This document shows, in pieces, positions 1-11,600 of a DNA stretch of 64,000 nucleotides. The position numbers were made by a program, and so were the translations under genes. The DNA is from Nitzschia sp. DOCU1 (taxonomy: Eukaryota; Bacillariophyta; Bacillariophyceae; Bacillariales; Bacillariaceae). The stretch covers positions 3,673,352-3,737,351 of the forward strand of contig OX595988.1 in the NCBI GenBank assembly GCA_951394045.1. The letters run 5' to 3'. Position 1 is the stretch's first letter. Each line of letters opens with the position of its first letter. The notes beneath the pieces are model-generated. The model had not been told where the DNA came from. It worked only from the letters and a program-made list of their open reading frames with translations, and ran no database searches.

Positions 1-446
1 TGGATCTTTGATTTCTTTGTATTTTGGCGTCACGCCTCTCGTCGGGAGAGAAGAGAAACGAGCAGCAGTCGCCTGAAGGGACAATGGAAGCACTACTTCT
101 TCCAAAATGGCCCCCATAGCTTGATGACAAGAACGTCGGCGAAAGTACCGCATGATCATTGTCATCATCATCCGAGCGATCATCGTAATCTTCAGCCGGA
201 TGATATGTCCACCAAGCACGAGGAAATACGAGTGCTACGAGGACGGATCGTCGCCCTCCAACAGAGGGCAAAGTCAAGCAAGCAGTCGGGCGACCGTTGC
301 TGGGTGTTGTTGCTGGATCCTTGATTTCTTTGTATTTTGGCGTCACGCCTCTCGTCGGGAGAGAAGAGAAACGAGCAGCAGTCGCCTGAAGGGACAATGG
401 AAGCACTACTTCTTCCAAAATGGCCCCCATAGCTTGATGACAAGAA
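1..446. repeat. Direct repeat pair, 133 bp, 313 bp apart
   Basis: Bases 1-133 recur almost unchanged at 314-446; the only differences noticed are near position 7 and at the right edge. Sequence between the copies (134-313) is itself related, with more divergence, to about 886-1100. No convincing gene covers the pair: reading frames are short on both strands. Copy 1 is cut by the window edge, so the array may continue to the left. Confidence 0.85.
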
Positions 447-589
447 CCGCTTTTTGATTTACTCTACTTTTCCGAAGAAGCGGTGATGCAGGGGCAGGGA
501 CAGGGGAAACGTACATCAACTAGATCGATGCCTCCTTTTTATTTCATGGGTCACAGGAAGAAATACGCCCCCCGCGCTAATGACAAGGA

Positions 590-1120
590 CTACACAGGTA
601 CTAAGAGGATGGATCATCGACCTCTTGCAAATAATGGAGGAGACTTTTGGAATTGCGTTCACGTATGACCAGCACAAGAGATGAAGGGGCAGGAGCAAGG
701 TCCAGCGAGCAAGCCACAGCCGCATCAAGATCTTGATCCAGATTGTGTGAGGCTGACATCATGTTTGCCCATCTTCTGGCGATGACTCTACAACTAGACC
801 TTCCAGCCCCATCCAAGGCTACGAAATGCCCTCGCGCTAGTTCATGAATCACCGCGAGAAATTCGCTCAACTCTGTCGTTGGCGGTGAAAGTACCGCAGC
901 ATCATCGTCATCCGACCGATCAATCGCAAGCTTACGCCGAATGATATTTCCACTAGACAAGAGGGGATAATGGTGCTACGAGGACGGGTCGCCACCCTCC
1001 AACAATAGAGCCGGGTTTGCGAATCGCGTTCACGTGTACCCAGCACAAGAGATGCAGGGCCAGGGGCAAAGTCCAGCGAGCAGTCGTCGTCGCCACCGCC
1101 GCACCGAGATGCCGATCGCA
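590..1120. repeat. Diverged repeats related to 134-313
   Basis: The stretch 886-1100 resembles 134-300, sharing blocks such as gtgctacgaggacgg and cgaaagtaccgca. The stretch 600-740 resembles 960-1120, sharing blocks such as ccagcacaagagatg and gtccagcgagca. On the minus strand the copies give similar but interrupted peptides, so this may be a decayed, locally amplified gene fragment. No family was recognised. Confidence 0.6.
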
Positions 1121-2483
1121 AAACACCTCGACCGTCTAGGCGACATCCCTCGTTGCAAGGGCGGGTCGGCAAAACAGCATCAGCAATTTCATGATATTTG
1201 CTGCTAGAGCCTCATTCTTCTCGCATACCTTTCATGCCGCCGTCTGTTGCTTAAAGTTCGAACCGGTATTCGTGCAGATGTTCATGGCCACGCTTGTGTC
1301 GAAGGTCCCGCCGAACGTGGCTTGGTGCAAGAACGGCGAAGTCCGCTTTGAGATGGCAGTGCCACCAACTATCTAGTTGTGCTGCTTCTAGCTAGAACTG
1401 CTATTACAGCCGTTCGTCCTGTTCCGTTGCAATCGTTCCTTTCGTTTCCTATCGCCGCCGCTTCGCGGATATGCGCCGCCAGACGTGGCTTGGTGCCAAA
1501 CGACGGGGACAAGAAGAATAGTTCCAAGCAGTACTAACAATACTAGTTCGGAGTCCTTTAGCATAGTTGTGTGATTTCTCAGTTTGCACCAAGACCAATC
1601 CAGGCGAGAGTCCTTAGTTAGCAAATTATGATGTAGCTTCGGCGTTTTTAAATAACACCCCCCTGGAATTTGTATCGACGAAACCCTACCCCATGTTGAG
1701 GTCTACATAGTTCGCCTTCTTATTTTGATATTCCGATAGGCAATACTGTATGCAGATTTGTCCCGGATTCTAACGTTGTTTGTACTGTTCGAAATCGCCT
1801 TATTCTTGTTTTCATACGTAATTTGATTTCTCGCGACTCACAAACTTCGTCGCTTTCGTTCGGATCCATAAGTACAGCTGACGCAAAGTTGACGAAGGCA
1901 TCCTTTTCGCTATCGGGAATGAGTCGTCGCTTTGTTCGCAACAACGTAATATATTTCGCCGTCGAACTCGCGAATAGGAATACTGGTCGATGCCTTGCTG
2001 CGCTATCGTACTTGAATAGAGCTTTGCTTTCGCGTCCCTCCAGAAGAGGCATATTTCGTGTTGATGGCGCATGAAGTGACTCGTCGCCTTCCCCGTCGTT
2101 TCTTGATATTCTCCTAGCCTGTAACGTGCGATTTGTAACCCTAATATGTAGCTGAAAACCACGTTTGACGCATGTTTTCGTGGCCTCGTAGAGACTGCAA
2201 CTCGCGAATAACTCGCGAATAGGAATACTCTTCGAACAACAACGACAACTGACGGGGATTGAATCGTCGATGCGTGCGATGCTGCCGGCAGGTGCTCTAC
2301 GATCGAAAGTACGATCATTACACAAATCGTGGATACAACACAACAACAGCAAGAATAGCAAGAATATGATGTGCTGAGCTCATAATTTGCGTTTCTGCCT
2401 CAATCTAGTAACAGCTGAAGAAATCACAAGAATTTTCGAACAAGGCCACAACAGGCAATACTGCTAGAACAAGAAGAAGAAGA
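1121..2483. other. Intergenic, no confident gene
   Basis: No gene can be supported. A minus-strand frame stays open for about 213 codons (1720-2361), but it begins at a non-ATG codon, overlaps another open frame on the same strand and shows no domain. A short motif (ctcgcgaataggaatact) occurs near 1970 and again near 2210. Confidence 0.5.
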
Positions 2484-2822
2484 ATGAAAGCACCAACCAC
2501 AGCAGTAATCACAAAGAACGACGGTGAACGACGGGCAGCACCAGAAGACGAGGAGTTTGTCGAGAGCACAAGGAGGACGCCGCCGAGCTTGCGGTACTAT
2601 CTCCTCCAACAACAAGGCGAAGAAGCCAATCATGCTGTAACTACTACTAGCACGAAGCAGCAGGAAGCACGTCTGCGCCTCCGCACCACTATTGAATTGA
2701 TTGACGAAGTTTTGGATCTTCTCGATGAAGATGGTCATGATACTAACGGCGATGATACTTGGGGCTTCGATTCATCCTGTTCCTGCGATGATGAGCCATC
2801 CTTTGGAACGCGGTCACTTTAG
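2484..2822 (+). CDS. Small orphan protein with C-terminal IDEVLDLL motif (copy A)
   Basis: A 112-residue ORF beginning at an ATG after an A/G-rich leader. It has no signal peptide or membrane segment. The N-terminal two thirds is polar and low in complexity. Residues 70-83 read IELIDEVLDLLDED, followed by a short acidic, Ser/Cys-rich tail. The same motif closes or nearly closes two other small plus-strand ORFs in this window (6424-7065 and 8332-8625), and the nucleotide match is strong with the 8.3-kb copy (17 identical bases over the core). The recurrence supports a real dispersed gene family. Function is unknown; a short amphipathic helix for protein contacts is an inference. Confidence 0.5.
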   Translation: MKAPTTAVITKNDGERRAAPEDEEFVESTRRTPPSLRYYLLQQQGEEANHAVTTTSTKQQEARLRLRTTIELIDEVLDLLDEDGHDTNGDDTWGFDSSCSCDDEPSFGTRSL

Positions 2823-3607
2823 CCATGAGAAACAAAAGAACTCTTCACGTTGAAGAAGGAGTCTGCCGCGAAGAAACCTTTCTGATTTCTTCCTGTTCTT
2901 CTTTTCCCGTCTCCACCACCAACATGAAATGCTGGGCTGCCGTGTCAGTAGCGCTTAAGCTCATCCAATGTATCAACAATATAGCTATAGGCTGGCTACA
3001 GTCTTTCCTCGTTTCATCTCTTCTTGGCGGTTTACAAAGAACAACAACAAGCCAACAGGACGAGAGATTGTTGTCAAACATATTGTCAGTATGCGCCTTG
3101 TTTTAGCTACTCCATATTGGCGCTGTGATTGTCATTGTCGAAGGGAATGCAGCAGCTTTTACTGTAGCGCCCCTCGAAGGGATCCGTGTCGATGAAACCC
3201 AACGCAATGATATTGGCTGGCGGCTGAGATTGTTGAATGACGAAAATGGGAATCCGTGATGCCATGTCGAGCCAGAGGCCAATGCCGACAGGCGCGTCGG
3301 ATGGTTTGGATCGGCATGGTACTTAGAAGCCAATTTTAGGTTACCTCGAAATGTTTTGCAAGCAAGGCGCGCCATTATACAATTGGCGAGTGCGCAGCGC
3401 CTTACACATACGCACGTCCATCCACCAAACGACGACTAATAGCGACAGATTCCACCATGGCGTCTCTCTAACGATGGTCTCTGGTGCCGTCTACATCCAC
3501 ACCCCATAACCATCGAATGGTGCCGTTACCACATGTTTCTCGTGTTTTGCTACTACATGCGTCGCTAGCTAGTTGTTTGTAGGGGGTCTCAATGTGCAAT
3601 CATCATT
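2823..3607. other. Intergenic 5' of glycosyltransferase-like gene
   Basis: About 785 bp with no supportable gene. The last few hundred bases should hold the promoter of the gene starting at 3608, but no clear core element was identified. Confidence 0.5.
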
Positions 3608-5416
3608 ATGCAGCCGGTGAAGTATCTTCACCAGAAATCGCCCGAGACGACGCGATTGTCGAGATGCGGTAGACGATCCAAGTCGTTTCTCTTTATGGCA
3701 ACTCTTGTCGTCGTCATGGGTCTGTCGCTGAGGGGGTGGAATGTCAATAGTTTTCAGCTGTTATCCGCAACAGCAAGAAGAAGTCAAGCATCCAACGAGA
3801 CCCCGTCGTCGACACGTCATGGCCGCCGTCTGCAACAAGCGTTTAACCAGACTACGCGAATACTACCGAAAGATACGCTCCGTATACTTTATATTGTGAC
3901 ATCGGGTGGAAAGCTATACGGGGGTGCGATTCAACGGCGCTTCCAGTCTCGCGTCAAGCCCGTCATTTTAGAAACTGTGGCGAGTCTCATGACGCCTCCG
4001 TCTATTGACTCTACTTCCACTACAATTCCACAAGATTGGATGGTGGACGTGTACTTGGTACTGGGGTACTCTCTTGCCAAAGACGAAATCGAGGCCTTGC
4101 AACGTCAACTCCAAGCCATTCATCCTCTGATTCAATTACAAGTGTGGCAACGAGCGGTACCGATCGCCTACGAATGCCAATCATGGCAAGCCTCTTTGGA
4201 GGATCCCATCGGTCGTTCCGCCTCGCAGTGTCAAACACTGGATGGCAAACACGGTCCTTCTTCCCAAGCTATACTGGATTATGGCAAGGCACAATTGGCA
4301 CGTCAACATCGTTATGTGGTCAAAGATTTGCTTGGCAACTATGATTTCTTTCTGGCCTTTGAAGATGATATGCTTGTCAAGAGACATCACGTACAATATC
4401 ACATGGAATGGATGCAACGCCTAAAGCGATGGATAAATGTGGCACGACAACAAGAAGCTGCACAAGCGGCGAATAGTACTTGGATGCAATCTTTACTGCA
4501 AACCGCCAAGAAACACGCCACAACTACAGACGATCCATGGTCGTGGCAACAACCTTTGACGGCAGCCCAGTTGGAGAAATTTCGGCCCGGGTGGTTGCGT
4601 GTGGAAGTTTTGCAATCTTCACGCCAAATTCAGGAAAACGACAGCGACTGGAACGTTTCTGATACTACGTGGGCCGAACATGTGATTGATCCAAATCGGT
4701 GTTGTGGGCGACATACGGGCCAAGAAGCCCAAATGCGTCTAGATAAGGATGCGGATGGTGGGGCGGGCGATGTGCTGGAAGACGACCAACATAAAGATTC
4801 TACTTCAAAAGCCCTTAACGGGGACAACAAACGACCTTCTAGCAATTTAACGTCGACAGATTTGATCATATGGGAAACTGCCATTTTAGGCTTTGGTGTT
4901 CGACGTGTTCCAGATCTTGCTTCTGACGCAAAAGATAGTCCTTGGTTGGCACTCATGGCAGGTCCCCGTCTCCGGCATGTTCTTCCGCAATATTGGTCTG
5001 GCAAGCTTCTCACGCCGGAACCTCAACGACCCACTACGAGTGATCCACGCTATTTCAGTCAATCGGCAGGGTGGATGGCCTCGAGACGTGAAATACTAGA
5101 GTATCACACGCAACATTGTGCGGGTGGATTCTTGCCACCCTTTGAGGCGCCGCGACATTTTCAAGATGGATACTGGCGCAATAATGTCGAATATTGGAGC
5201 GGGGGTATTCAATTATGGGGTGGAACGTGTAACATTCAACGGTTTGTCAGCCTGGAATACAATGGCCAAGACTTTGACAAGCATCTACTGTATCATTCGT
5301 CCAACAATAAGCAATTTTCCAGCAAGGCGCAACAACGATTGATATTGGCAACCACTTTGTTGGCGCAATTGCAACAAGTACAAGCACAAGGTCAAAAGGA
5401 TCTTTTGAAAACGTAA
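3608..5416 (+). CDS. Putative type II membrane glycosyltransferase-like protein
   Basis: A single-exon 602-residue protein. A short basic N-terminus (residues 1-25) precedes one hydrophobic segment at about 26-41, then a Ser/Thr-rich stem and a large lumenal-type domain. This is the layout of a Golgi type II enzyme. The core contains LRILYIVTSGG near residue 92, a predicted beta strand ending in FFLAFEDDML (Glu252-Asp253-Asp254), which is compatible with a DXD-type metal/nucleotide-sugar site, and a Trp/Gly-rich C-terminal block (YWSGGIQLWGG). A variable acidic insert lies between about residues 370 and 415. I do not recognise a named CAZy family, so the enzymatic call is an inference from topology and the EDD motif. 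GRRLQQ after the stem is a possible processing site. Confidence 0.6.
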   Translation: MQPVKYLHQKSPETTRLSRCGRRSKSFLFMATLVVVMGLSLRGWNVNSFQLLSATARRSQASNETPSSTRHGRRLQQAFNQTTRILPKDTLRILYIVTSGGKLYGGAIQRRFQSRVKPVILETVASLMTPPSIDSTSTTIPQDWMVDVYLVLGYSLAKDEIEALQRQLQAIHPLIQLQVWQRAVPIAYECQSWQASLEDPIGRSASQCQTLDGKHGPSSQAILDYGKAQLARQHRYVVKDLLGNYDFFLAFEDDMLVKRHHVQYHMEWMQRLKRWINVARQQEAAQAANSTWMQSLLQTAKKHATTTDDPWSWQQPLTAAQLEKFRPGWLRVEVLQSSRQIQENDSDWNVSDTTWAEHVIDPNRCCGRHTGQEAQMRLDKDADGGAGDVLEDDQHKDSTSKALNGDNKRPSSNLTSTDLIIWETAILGFGVRRVPDLASDAKDSPWLALMAGPRLRHVLPQYWSGKLLTPEPQRPTTSDPRYFSQSAGWMASRREILEYHTQHCAGGFLPPFEAPRHFQDGYWRNNVEYWSGGIQLWGGTCNIQRFVSLEYNGQDFDKHLLYHSSNNKQFSSKAQQRLILATTLLAQLQQVQAQGQKDLLKT

Positions 5417-6423
5417 AGCGTTGAAGGGCGCGAAGGCATCAGCGACGACGTGCAAGTCTGTATCGTGACAAGCATGGGTGCCAAGGCAATGACAACAAAC
5501 CGCGATGACAGGGCGAAAAGTACTACGTTTGTCACCCCCTTGCGACAACTCAGCCTGCTACTGCTACTACAAGACGCCCGCGATTTCGATTCGCTCACTA
5601 CTGTTACCCCACAGCCTGCCCAAGAAGGTGACACGTCGATCGGAGAACCAAAAGAAGACTTCGTGTTTTTCGCGCCTGGTAGTATGCCTAGTACGATGGT
5701 TGTCGAGACAAATCCCAAGTAGTAGTACGACGACCACCAATTTGCTTCTTTTGATCATGCTCTAGTAGCGGATATCATTGATCAGCTAGCCACCACATCA
5801 CTCACTCGGTAGAATAAAGTGCTTGCGTGGCTGGACAAGATTGCCGGTCTTCTAGCTTTCAGTTTAGATAAGCTATCTGAACTCTTCCTAACGGATTTGC
5901 TTCGCAGGGTAGAGCTCTCCAGAGAGGTCGAGATAAAGCCATCAAGGGTCGGTTTTACCCATAGAAAAGAGAATCAGAAAGAGAAAAGTGTGCGGCCGAC
6001 GGTGTTAACAATGAGAAGCATTACTTTTATCTGGGTATATCTTCTCCAATGCTTTAATTAATAAAGGGAATGCAAGACGTGGGGCAATACCGTTATTGCG
6101 CATCTGGTGAAAATTCCCGAGTTCTTTTGGATTCTTATACGCATTCTCATTTTTTCTACCCCATATCCAACTGTGACGCCAACACGCACTTTGTTGTGTG
6201 CAGCGAATTTTGTTGCAGTCATAAGAAAGGGCGTGTTTCTTTGATTACAGTCTTGCCTTCTGGTGCAATTCCATAAAAACATCGCGATTCAAAAGGACCA
6301 TACAAATCCCCAAAGACCTGCCTGTTCTACCCGCCGATGCTTGTTCTTGGTCTCACAATTTCGGTTTTGATTACGCTCTTCTTCTTCACAACAACAAAAT
6401 TAAAGACAAGAACAACGACAATC
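5417..6423. other. Intergenic, no confident gene
   Basis: About 1 kb. Several 60-110-codon frames overlap on both strands, and none has a recognisable domain. An upstream in-frame ATG at 6337 could extend the next gene by 29 residues with a hydrophobic N-terminus. Confidence 0.5.
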
Positions 6424-7065
6424 ATGATGTCGACCTGCGAGATATTTCACCAACACTGTGACGGACGAGAGCAACAAGGTTCTTCTCTCTATCGCAGCAA
6501 CGCTCACTTGGCGTATGTCGTCTTCAGCAGGGGCAGCGCCAATGCAGGTTTTACTAATCGGACTGCTGGTGGCGGCGTTATTAACGCCACCGGGAGCGCC
6601 GTGTCAGCCCGTGGCTTGCAACGATCTATCTCGATGAGTTCGACCTCGCTTACCTCCATGCTATTTCCAGAAGGAGGGCGACGACGGCCCGTGCCGCCCT
6701 CCTCTTTCTCCCAAGGAGCTTTACCAACAGGAGGAAGAATGCGACGACGTGTCCACCAGCAACTACGTACGGTCACTACGGCTTACTCATCCCCAAGAAC
6801 GGCGTGCTGTCGAGAATCTGTGGTTGACAGCAGCAGTACCGCCGAAAGCCTTAATCTTCTTCGAAAATTCTCAATTTATGATGAAATGCCATCGTCTTCG
6901 ACTTATAGTAAAATGTCCACAAGAACAGCACCCTTCTGCTGCTCCACCACCAGCAGCAGGACCATTCAGATCATTGATGATGTCCTGGAACTGTTGGGAG
7001 AGGAAGATAGTATCACTAGTAACAACGCGGAGAAGAAGGAACCCTGCTACTACTACGCTATGTAG
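6424..7065 (+). CDS. Small orphan protein with C-terminal IDDVLELL motif (copy B)
   Basis: A 213-residue ORF beginning at MMST. If the in-frame ATG at 6337 is used, 29 residues are added including a hydrophobic stretch, which would make it membrane-anchored or secreted. The body is rich in Ser, Thr, Arg and Gly without a recognised domain. Near the C-terminus (bases 6961-7008) it reads TIQIIDDVLELLGEED, matching the motif of the ORFs at 2484-2822 and 8332-8625. A tail with Tyr-rich CYYYAM follows. An overlapping frame (6749-7123) is open but lacks the motif. Function unknown. Confidence 0.45.
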   Translation: MMSTCEIFHQHCDGREQQGSSLYRSNAHLAYVVFSRGSANAGFTNRTAGGGVINATGSAVSARGLQRSISMSSTSLTSMLFPEGGRRRPVPPSSFSQGALPTGGRMRRRVHQQLRTVTTAYSSPRTACCRESVVDSSSTAESLNLLRKFSIYDEMPSSSTYSKMSTRTAPFCCSTTSSRTIQIIDDVLELLGEEDSITSNNAEKKEPCYYYAM

Positions 7066-8331
7066 TACTACTACCATCAACAACTTCCTTATACTACTAC
7101 TTGGTTCTTGTGTCCTCCACTAGTTTGATAGTACTCCTCTAGTACTAGTAGTACCATCATCAGTGACCGAGCGACAGCGATGTACTTCATAAATGCTGGG
7201 TGCTGGAGCAACAAGTAATAGTACCACAAAACTTGCATGTAATGCTGCTAGTAGGGAATGCTTGCAATCCTACTACTATCAACACAACTTTGTTGTCCGC
7301 CATTCAAGAAGAAACCACTTCCAGTAGTAGCAGGAGCGGTCCATGATGGAAACCACTTCCAGTAGTAGCAGGAGCGGTCCATGATGGAAAATATCTCGTT
7401 GTCGCGTAATCATCCAGAGCTACTATGCACGGGGAAAGCCTCTCGTGTTATTAGGACTATGATATCGACTCATCATCGGGCATGATCGTGTACTGCCCTT
7501 TTCGAATTGTATGAAATGGCTAGCATTATTCTTGAAGTCTTCGACGCCACTTTAAGTGTGCTATCCGGCATTCTACTTCTTATGCCGGAGTGTAGTAGTA
7601 CCGGAAGTTACTTCCGGGTGTGGTGCTGATCCCCCGAGCACGTATTGCACGTGTTGTTGCATTGTTTCGGTAGTCTGATACCGTAGTTGTCCAGAAATCC
7701 GGAAGGGCCTTTACAAAGTTCAACTGCGTAATAATGTATTTGCTGAAGTGTTACAAATGGATAAGGAAAAGTAGAAGGAAAGGAAGAAGGTGCGAAACGA
7801 AATGAGATGCATGGTTTTGAAGAACCAGTCAATCCATCGCCGAGTTCGGACAAAGGAGAACCATGTTTAACGAAGATGGGCTGGCCCCCTTCGAAACTGA
7901 ACGTAACTAACAGAAATTTAGTCGTCTGAACGCAACCTCGTGGCCTCGTCAAAGATAATAGTGAGATTTTTCGACGGTTCGATTAGGACGTCGTGCGGCC
8001 TACTACGCTTTGGGACTAGGGGCTCTTGTTTTCGTTATCACCAGTTCGGTTGATGTGAGCTTAGATAAATACTATCGGCGGAAATGAATCTTGCTGCGCT
8101 TTAGAATTCGCAAAATTCACGGTGTTCTTAGGAAGTCTTCAAGTCCACATCACAACTAGGTAGAAACGCCATGGCCGCAGGCAAGAAGCAGTATATTGGG
8201 CTCCTTCTCCTCCGGTAGCTGTAGCAAGTCGTGGCGATGTCAATGAAAGAGTTTCGACGAGCCTTGTGCGTTTCGTCTCGCCGCCCCGTGACCTGCAACA
8301 ACGGTCTACAGCATTCACCTCCACCAACAGC
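7066..8331. other. Intergenic with short tandem repeat
   Basis: About 1.27 kb without a supportable gene. It contains the 38-bp tandem duplication at 7311-7386 and many scattered tagtac/actagt trinucleotide-type runs around 7060-7270. Confidence 0.6.
7311..7386. repeat. 38-bp tandem duplication, two copies
   Basis: The unit beginning gaaaccacttccagtagtag occurs at 7311-7348 and again, apparently without change, at 7349-7386. It lies in non-coding DNA. The lack of differences suggests a recent slippage or duplication event. Confidence 0.95.
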
Positions 8332-8625
8332 ATGCACTCTAATTCTTCTTCTTCCTTTTTACCGACAGCCAACAGCAGCAGCATCGCGGCGCCCAATAGA
8401 ACCAAGAACTCCTCAGGAGTACTAGTACCAGCTGACTGCAGGCGATGGGGTGAGGGCCAAAGATTCGTTTCATTTCCTTCCTCCTTTTCTGAAACGTCGC
8501 CATTGCTTTCTATGTTACCGCTGCCAAGAAATGCATCCCCTTCTTGTTCCTACTCTTCCCCTCATAGAATTATTCAAATCCTTGACGAAGTTTTGGATAT
8601 CTTGTTGGATCAAGAAGAAGACTAA
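8332..8625 (+). CDS. Small orphan protein with C-terminal LDEVLDILL motif (copy C)
   Basis: A 97-residue ORF from the ATG at 8332. The first 75 residues are Ser/Asn/Pro-rich. The end of the protein (bases 8569-8622) reads IIQILDEVLDILLDQEED and stops. The core shares 17 consecutive identical bases (ttgacgaagttttggat) with the ORF at 2484-2822, and shares the protein motif with 6424-7065. No signal peptide, membrane segment or known domain was seen. Recurrence of the motif at the C-terminus in three ORFs of different length argues for selection or recent common origin. Function is unknown. Confidence 0.45.
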   Translation: MHSNSSSSFLPTANSSSIAAPNRTKNSSGVLVPADCRRWGEGQRFVSFPSSFSETSPLLSMLPLPRNASPSCSYSSPHRIIQILDEVLDILLDQEED

Positions 8626-11600
8626 ACGGATTTCGCTGTTGCTGCTGGACAACAACAAGCTGTTTTCCAACCCCCCTGAAGCCCTGTACAATACCATGCC
8701 GTAACTCCAATTTTAGCATTCTCCACTCGCCCATCCAAAACACCGCCAAAGACTTGGTGTAGTGATAGTAATGTCCTGAAGTTTACGACGAATATAAGTT
8801 ACGCCGTCGTCCCCGTCCTGTCTCTGATGGTACTACCAGCTTGCTCCTACTTATTTGGAGGATCTCACCGTACTAGGTGCTCTCAGACCGGCTGCGAGTA
8901 GTACTTCCGCTGGCTACAGTGTCATTCTTGAACAATGCGTAGATAGCCTGCTGTAACAGTTTTCTCCGCACCCCGATCGTCTTTTTAAATCCAACATGCT
9001 CATTGTCGTCGTCGTACGAACGGCTTCGTTCGAACAAGAATGAGTTGCGGGAGATAAATACTCGCAAACCCTTACATCGCCGTCGTGCCTCCTTTGCTTC
9101 GTACAAGAATGACGATCGATTAGGAGTGTGTGGGTAGGACGAAGCAGAATCACCTCGCACTTTGCATCATTTGTTGCAGCAAATAGTGGTAGAATAGCGT
9201 CGATTGGCGAATGCTGGTAGGCGTTGTAGCAGAGCCGAGTTGCTGGACAGACTTCTGCATTGACCAGTAGCAGCTAGTAGCGTCGGAAATTGGATGTCAC
9301 TTGCTGATGCTTGCGGGTGGTGGTGGTCGCTCTCATTCTAGCACCTCGTATAGGTAGCTAGAAGTACCAGAGTAACTTGTCATTTCATATAGCGCCGTTT
9401 CGTGCTCTTGGAGGGGGTTTTGCATCTGATTCAAGAATCGTTAGGGATTCGATGCCATGCGATTGTTCAAGGTTCCTGAGAGCGTACGAGCTTCTATCGG
9501 CAGTGCCATGTCATCGTCGTGCCGCAAAAGTCGTTTCGTTCCTTCTTTGATAGCCCTGGAATATTCGTCGTCGTGGACGCAGTACCAATGCAGGTGGAAA
9601 CAAAAGACACGCCTTAAATCATGCTCCACCATCCAGACAGCAACCGAATTCTCTTTATTTACTCCAGCAGACTGTCACTAAGTTTTCTGCATGACGGCGA
9701 TGCCGAATCACTTCTGCTGCTGCTGGAATAACTCGCTGTTTGACAAACACAGCTATGTCAACACAAGCAACAATGAGATGCGATAAAACACGGGGATATT
9801 TTCACATCTCCTATTCTCGATTCTTTTACCCCAGTAATTTTTCAGAAATCACCGTGATGATGAATTCATGTTTGGCAAGTCACAAAGATTGCTTTAGCCA
9901 ACGGAAGTACCAAGATCATGACTCGGTTCATGGCTCGATAAACCCCCAAAACGCTCCAATTTGACCGTATTGGATTGTCCCGGGAAGTGCTAGGACGCCC
10001 GTGCCGATTCTTGAGCGAAAACAGCGACGACGATCAATTTCAACCTTCTGTATCTTGGGAGATGGCGAAATGCGTAAGGATTTCTTCTGTCTCTTTATAG
10101 AAGTGAGGAGTGCGTCATCGAACTCGTGTGTGGCGTCAATCGTTCGAGGGGGCGCTTCTTGTGGCCAGAAGAGATCGTAATTCGAGAGACACCGGATCGT
10201 AGGGGGCCCTTCGTCTTGAGAGAAATGAGGGGTGCGTTCAACTCGTGATCTACCACATCATTATTTCGAGGCCGGCCACGTTTTCTGGGTCTGGGAGAAG
10301 GAATCAAACCATTGCTTTTCAAATGCAACCACTTGTTTTGGCAAATGGTATCCAGAAACGGATCACTCTTTCGCGGCCGTCCTCTCTGGCAGTATCCAGT
10401 GTCATCGATTCAATCCGCTTGCTCCGCGTACCGCGGGGGCGGAGCACTTTTGCGGTGCCCCGAATGTTCCACCGTATACCCACTACTTTGGTGATGCTCG
10501 CCATCTACAGCTTTTGCTGTCGTATCTTTGGTGTCATCAGCACGGATCAACTCCAGCAGCTCATCGGGCCCCAAGTCATATTTATCGCCATTTACATACT
10601 CGACGCCATCATCGGTTGGTGTTCGGCGGTCGGATGACATTGCCATTGAATAGTCTCTGAGGCCAGCACGTTCGATGGAATGCTGAAGCTCTTCTTTGTT
10701 GACTCCTTCGAGGCGATTCCTTTCTCTGATATGGAAAGTGACGTGTCGTTGCCTCTCTAACGGCTGCCAGGACCCATGCGCACCACCGTGAGTTGTCAGA
10801 TGTGTCCTCTTGCTAAAGATATTCGGACGAGCCCGATCTGCTGCCTGATGCTGGTATTATTTTGCGTGGCCGCAGTAACATTCTTCATGTTGTGGCTGGA
10901 CCCAAAATACTTCTGGTACCACGGCAATGCCACAACAGCAGTGATGCTTGCAGCCATAGCATGAGAAGAACAGCTCTCGCCATCGTGCCTTTGTTCGTGA
11001 TAGAAGAATGAGGATCCATCAAGTGTGGGGCCACAAAGCAGAATCACCGCTGTATAATCGATTCTAGGCAGCAGATGTTGGTAGTCTTGGTGGCGGAGCT
11101 GGGTTTCTAGGGGGCATGCTGCGAATGTTGCTGGCAGTCTTTGTGTTGATGCCGACTTGTGCTGAACGGATTGGCTGCTTCCACCGGCTAGACGCATCGC
11201 AATTGTTAGGACGAAATAAAAGACAGTGTTCACGCAACGAATCTCTCCTGTATGCCCTCGCGTGCTGGTGGTGCTGCTCGTACTAGTTCAGCTGGCTGCC
11301 TTGGTGGACTCTTACGATTTTGTGATTGTCCAGTAGAAGTATGACGACAAAATAGCATCATGAGCTGCCCGTCAGTGTCGTCGTTGCAGCGTTGTCGTGT
11401 TGTTGCTTGTGCTGGTTGTTTGTGTGCATTCTTCTTGGCAGTGGTCGCCGCTATCATTGCATAGCATCATTGATCCTTGTGTGGTAGCATGTAGGGCCGT
11501 TTCATGTTGCTTTAGGGGGGCATCATCATGGTCGTCGTCGACAACAACAGTGAAGGATATGGAAGTTGATGCTAATGGGTGGGCGTGGCGAGAGTCCAGC

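Noticed and set aside
1720..2361. 213-codon minus-strand open frame
   Set aside because: Starts at a non-ATG codon, overlaps a 168-codon frame on the same strand, contains no domain, and lies in repeat-containing gene-poor DNA.
10776..11233. Hydrophobic plus-strand frame and long minus-strand frame overlapping each other
   Set aside because: Both are open over the same bases, neither has a family match or a convincing start; choosing one would be arbitrary.
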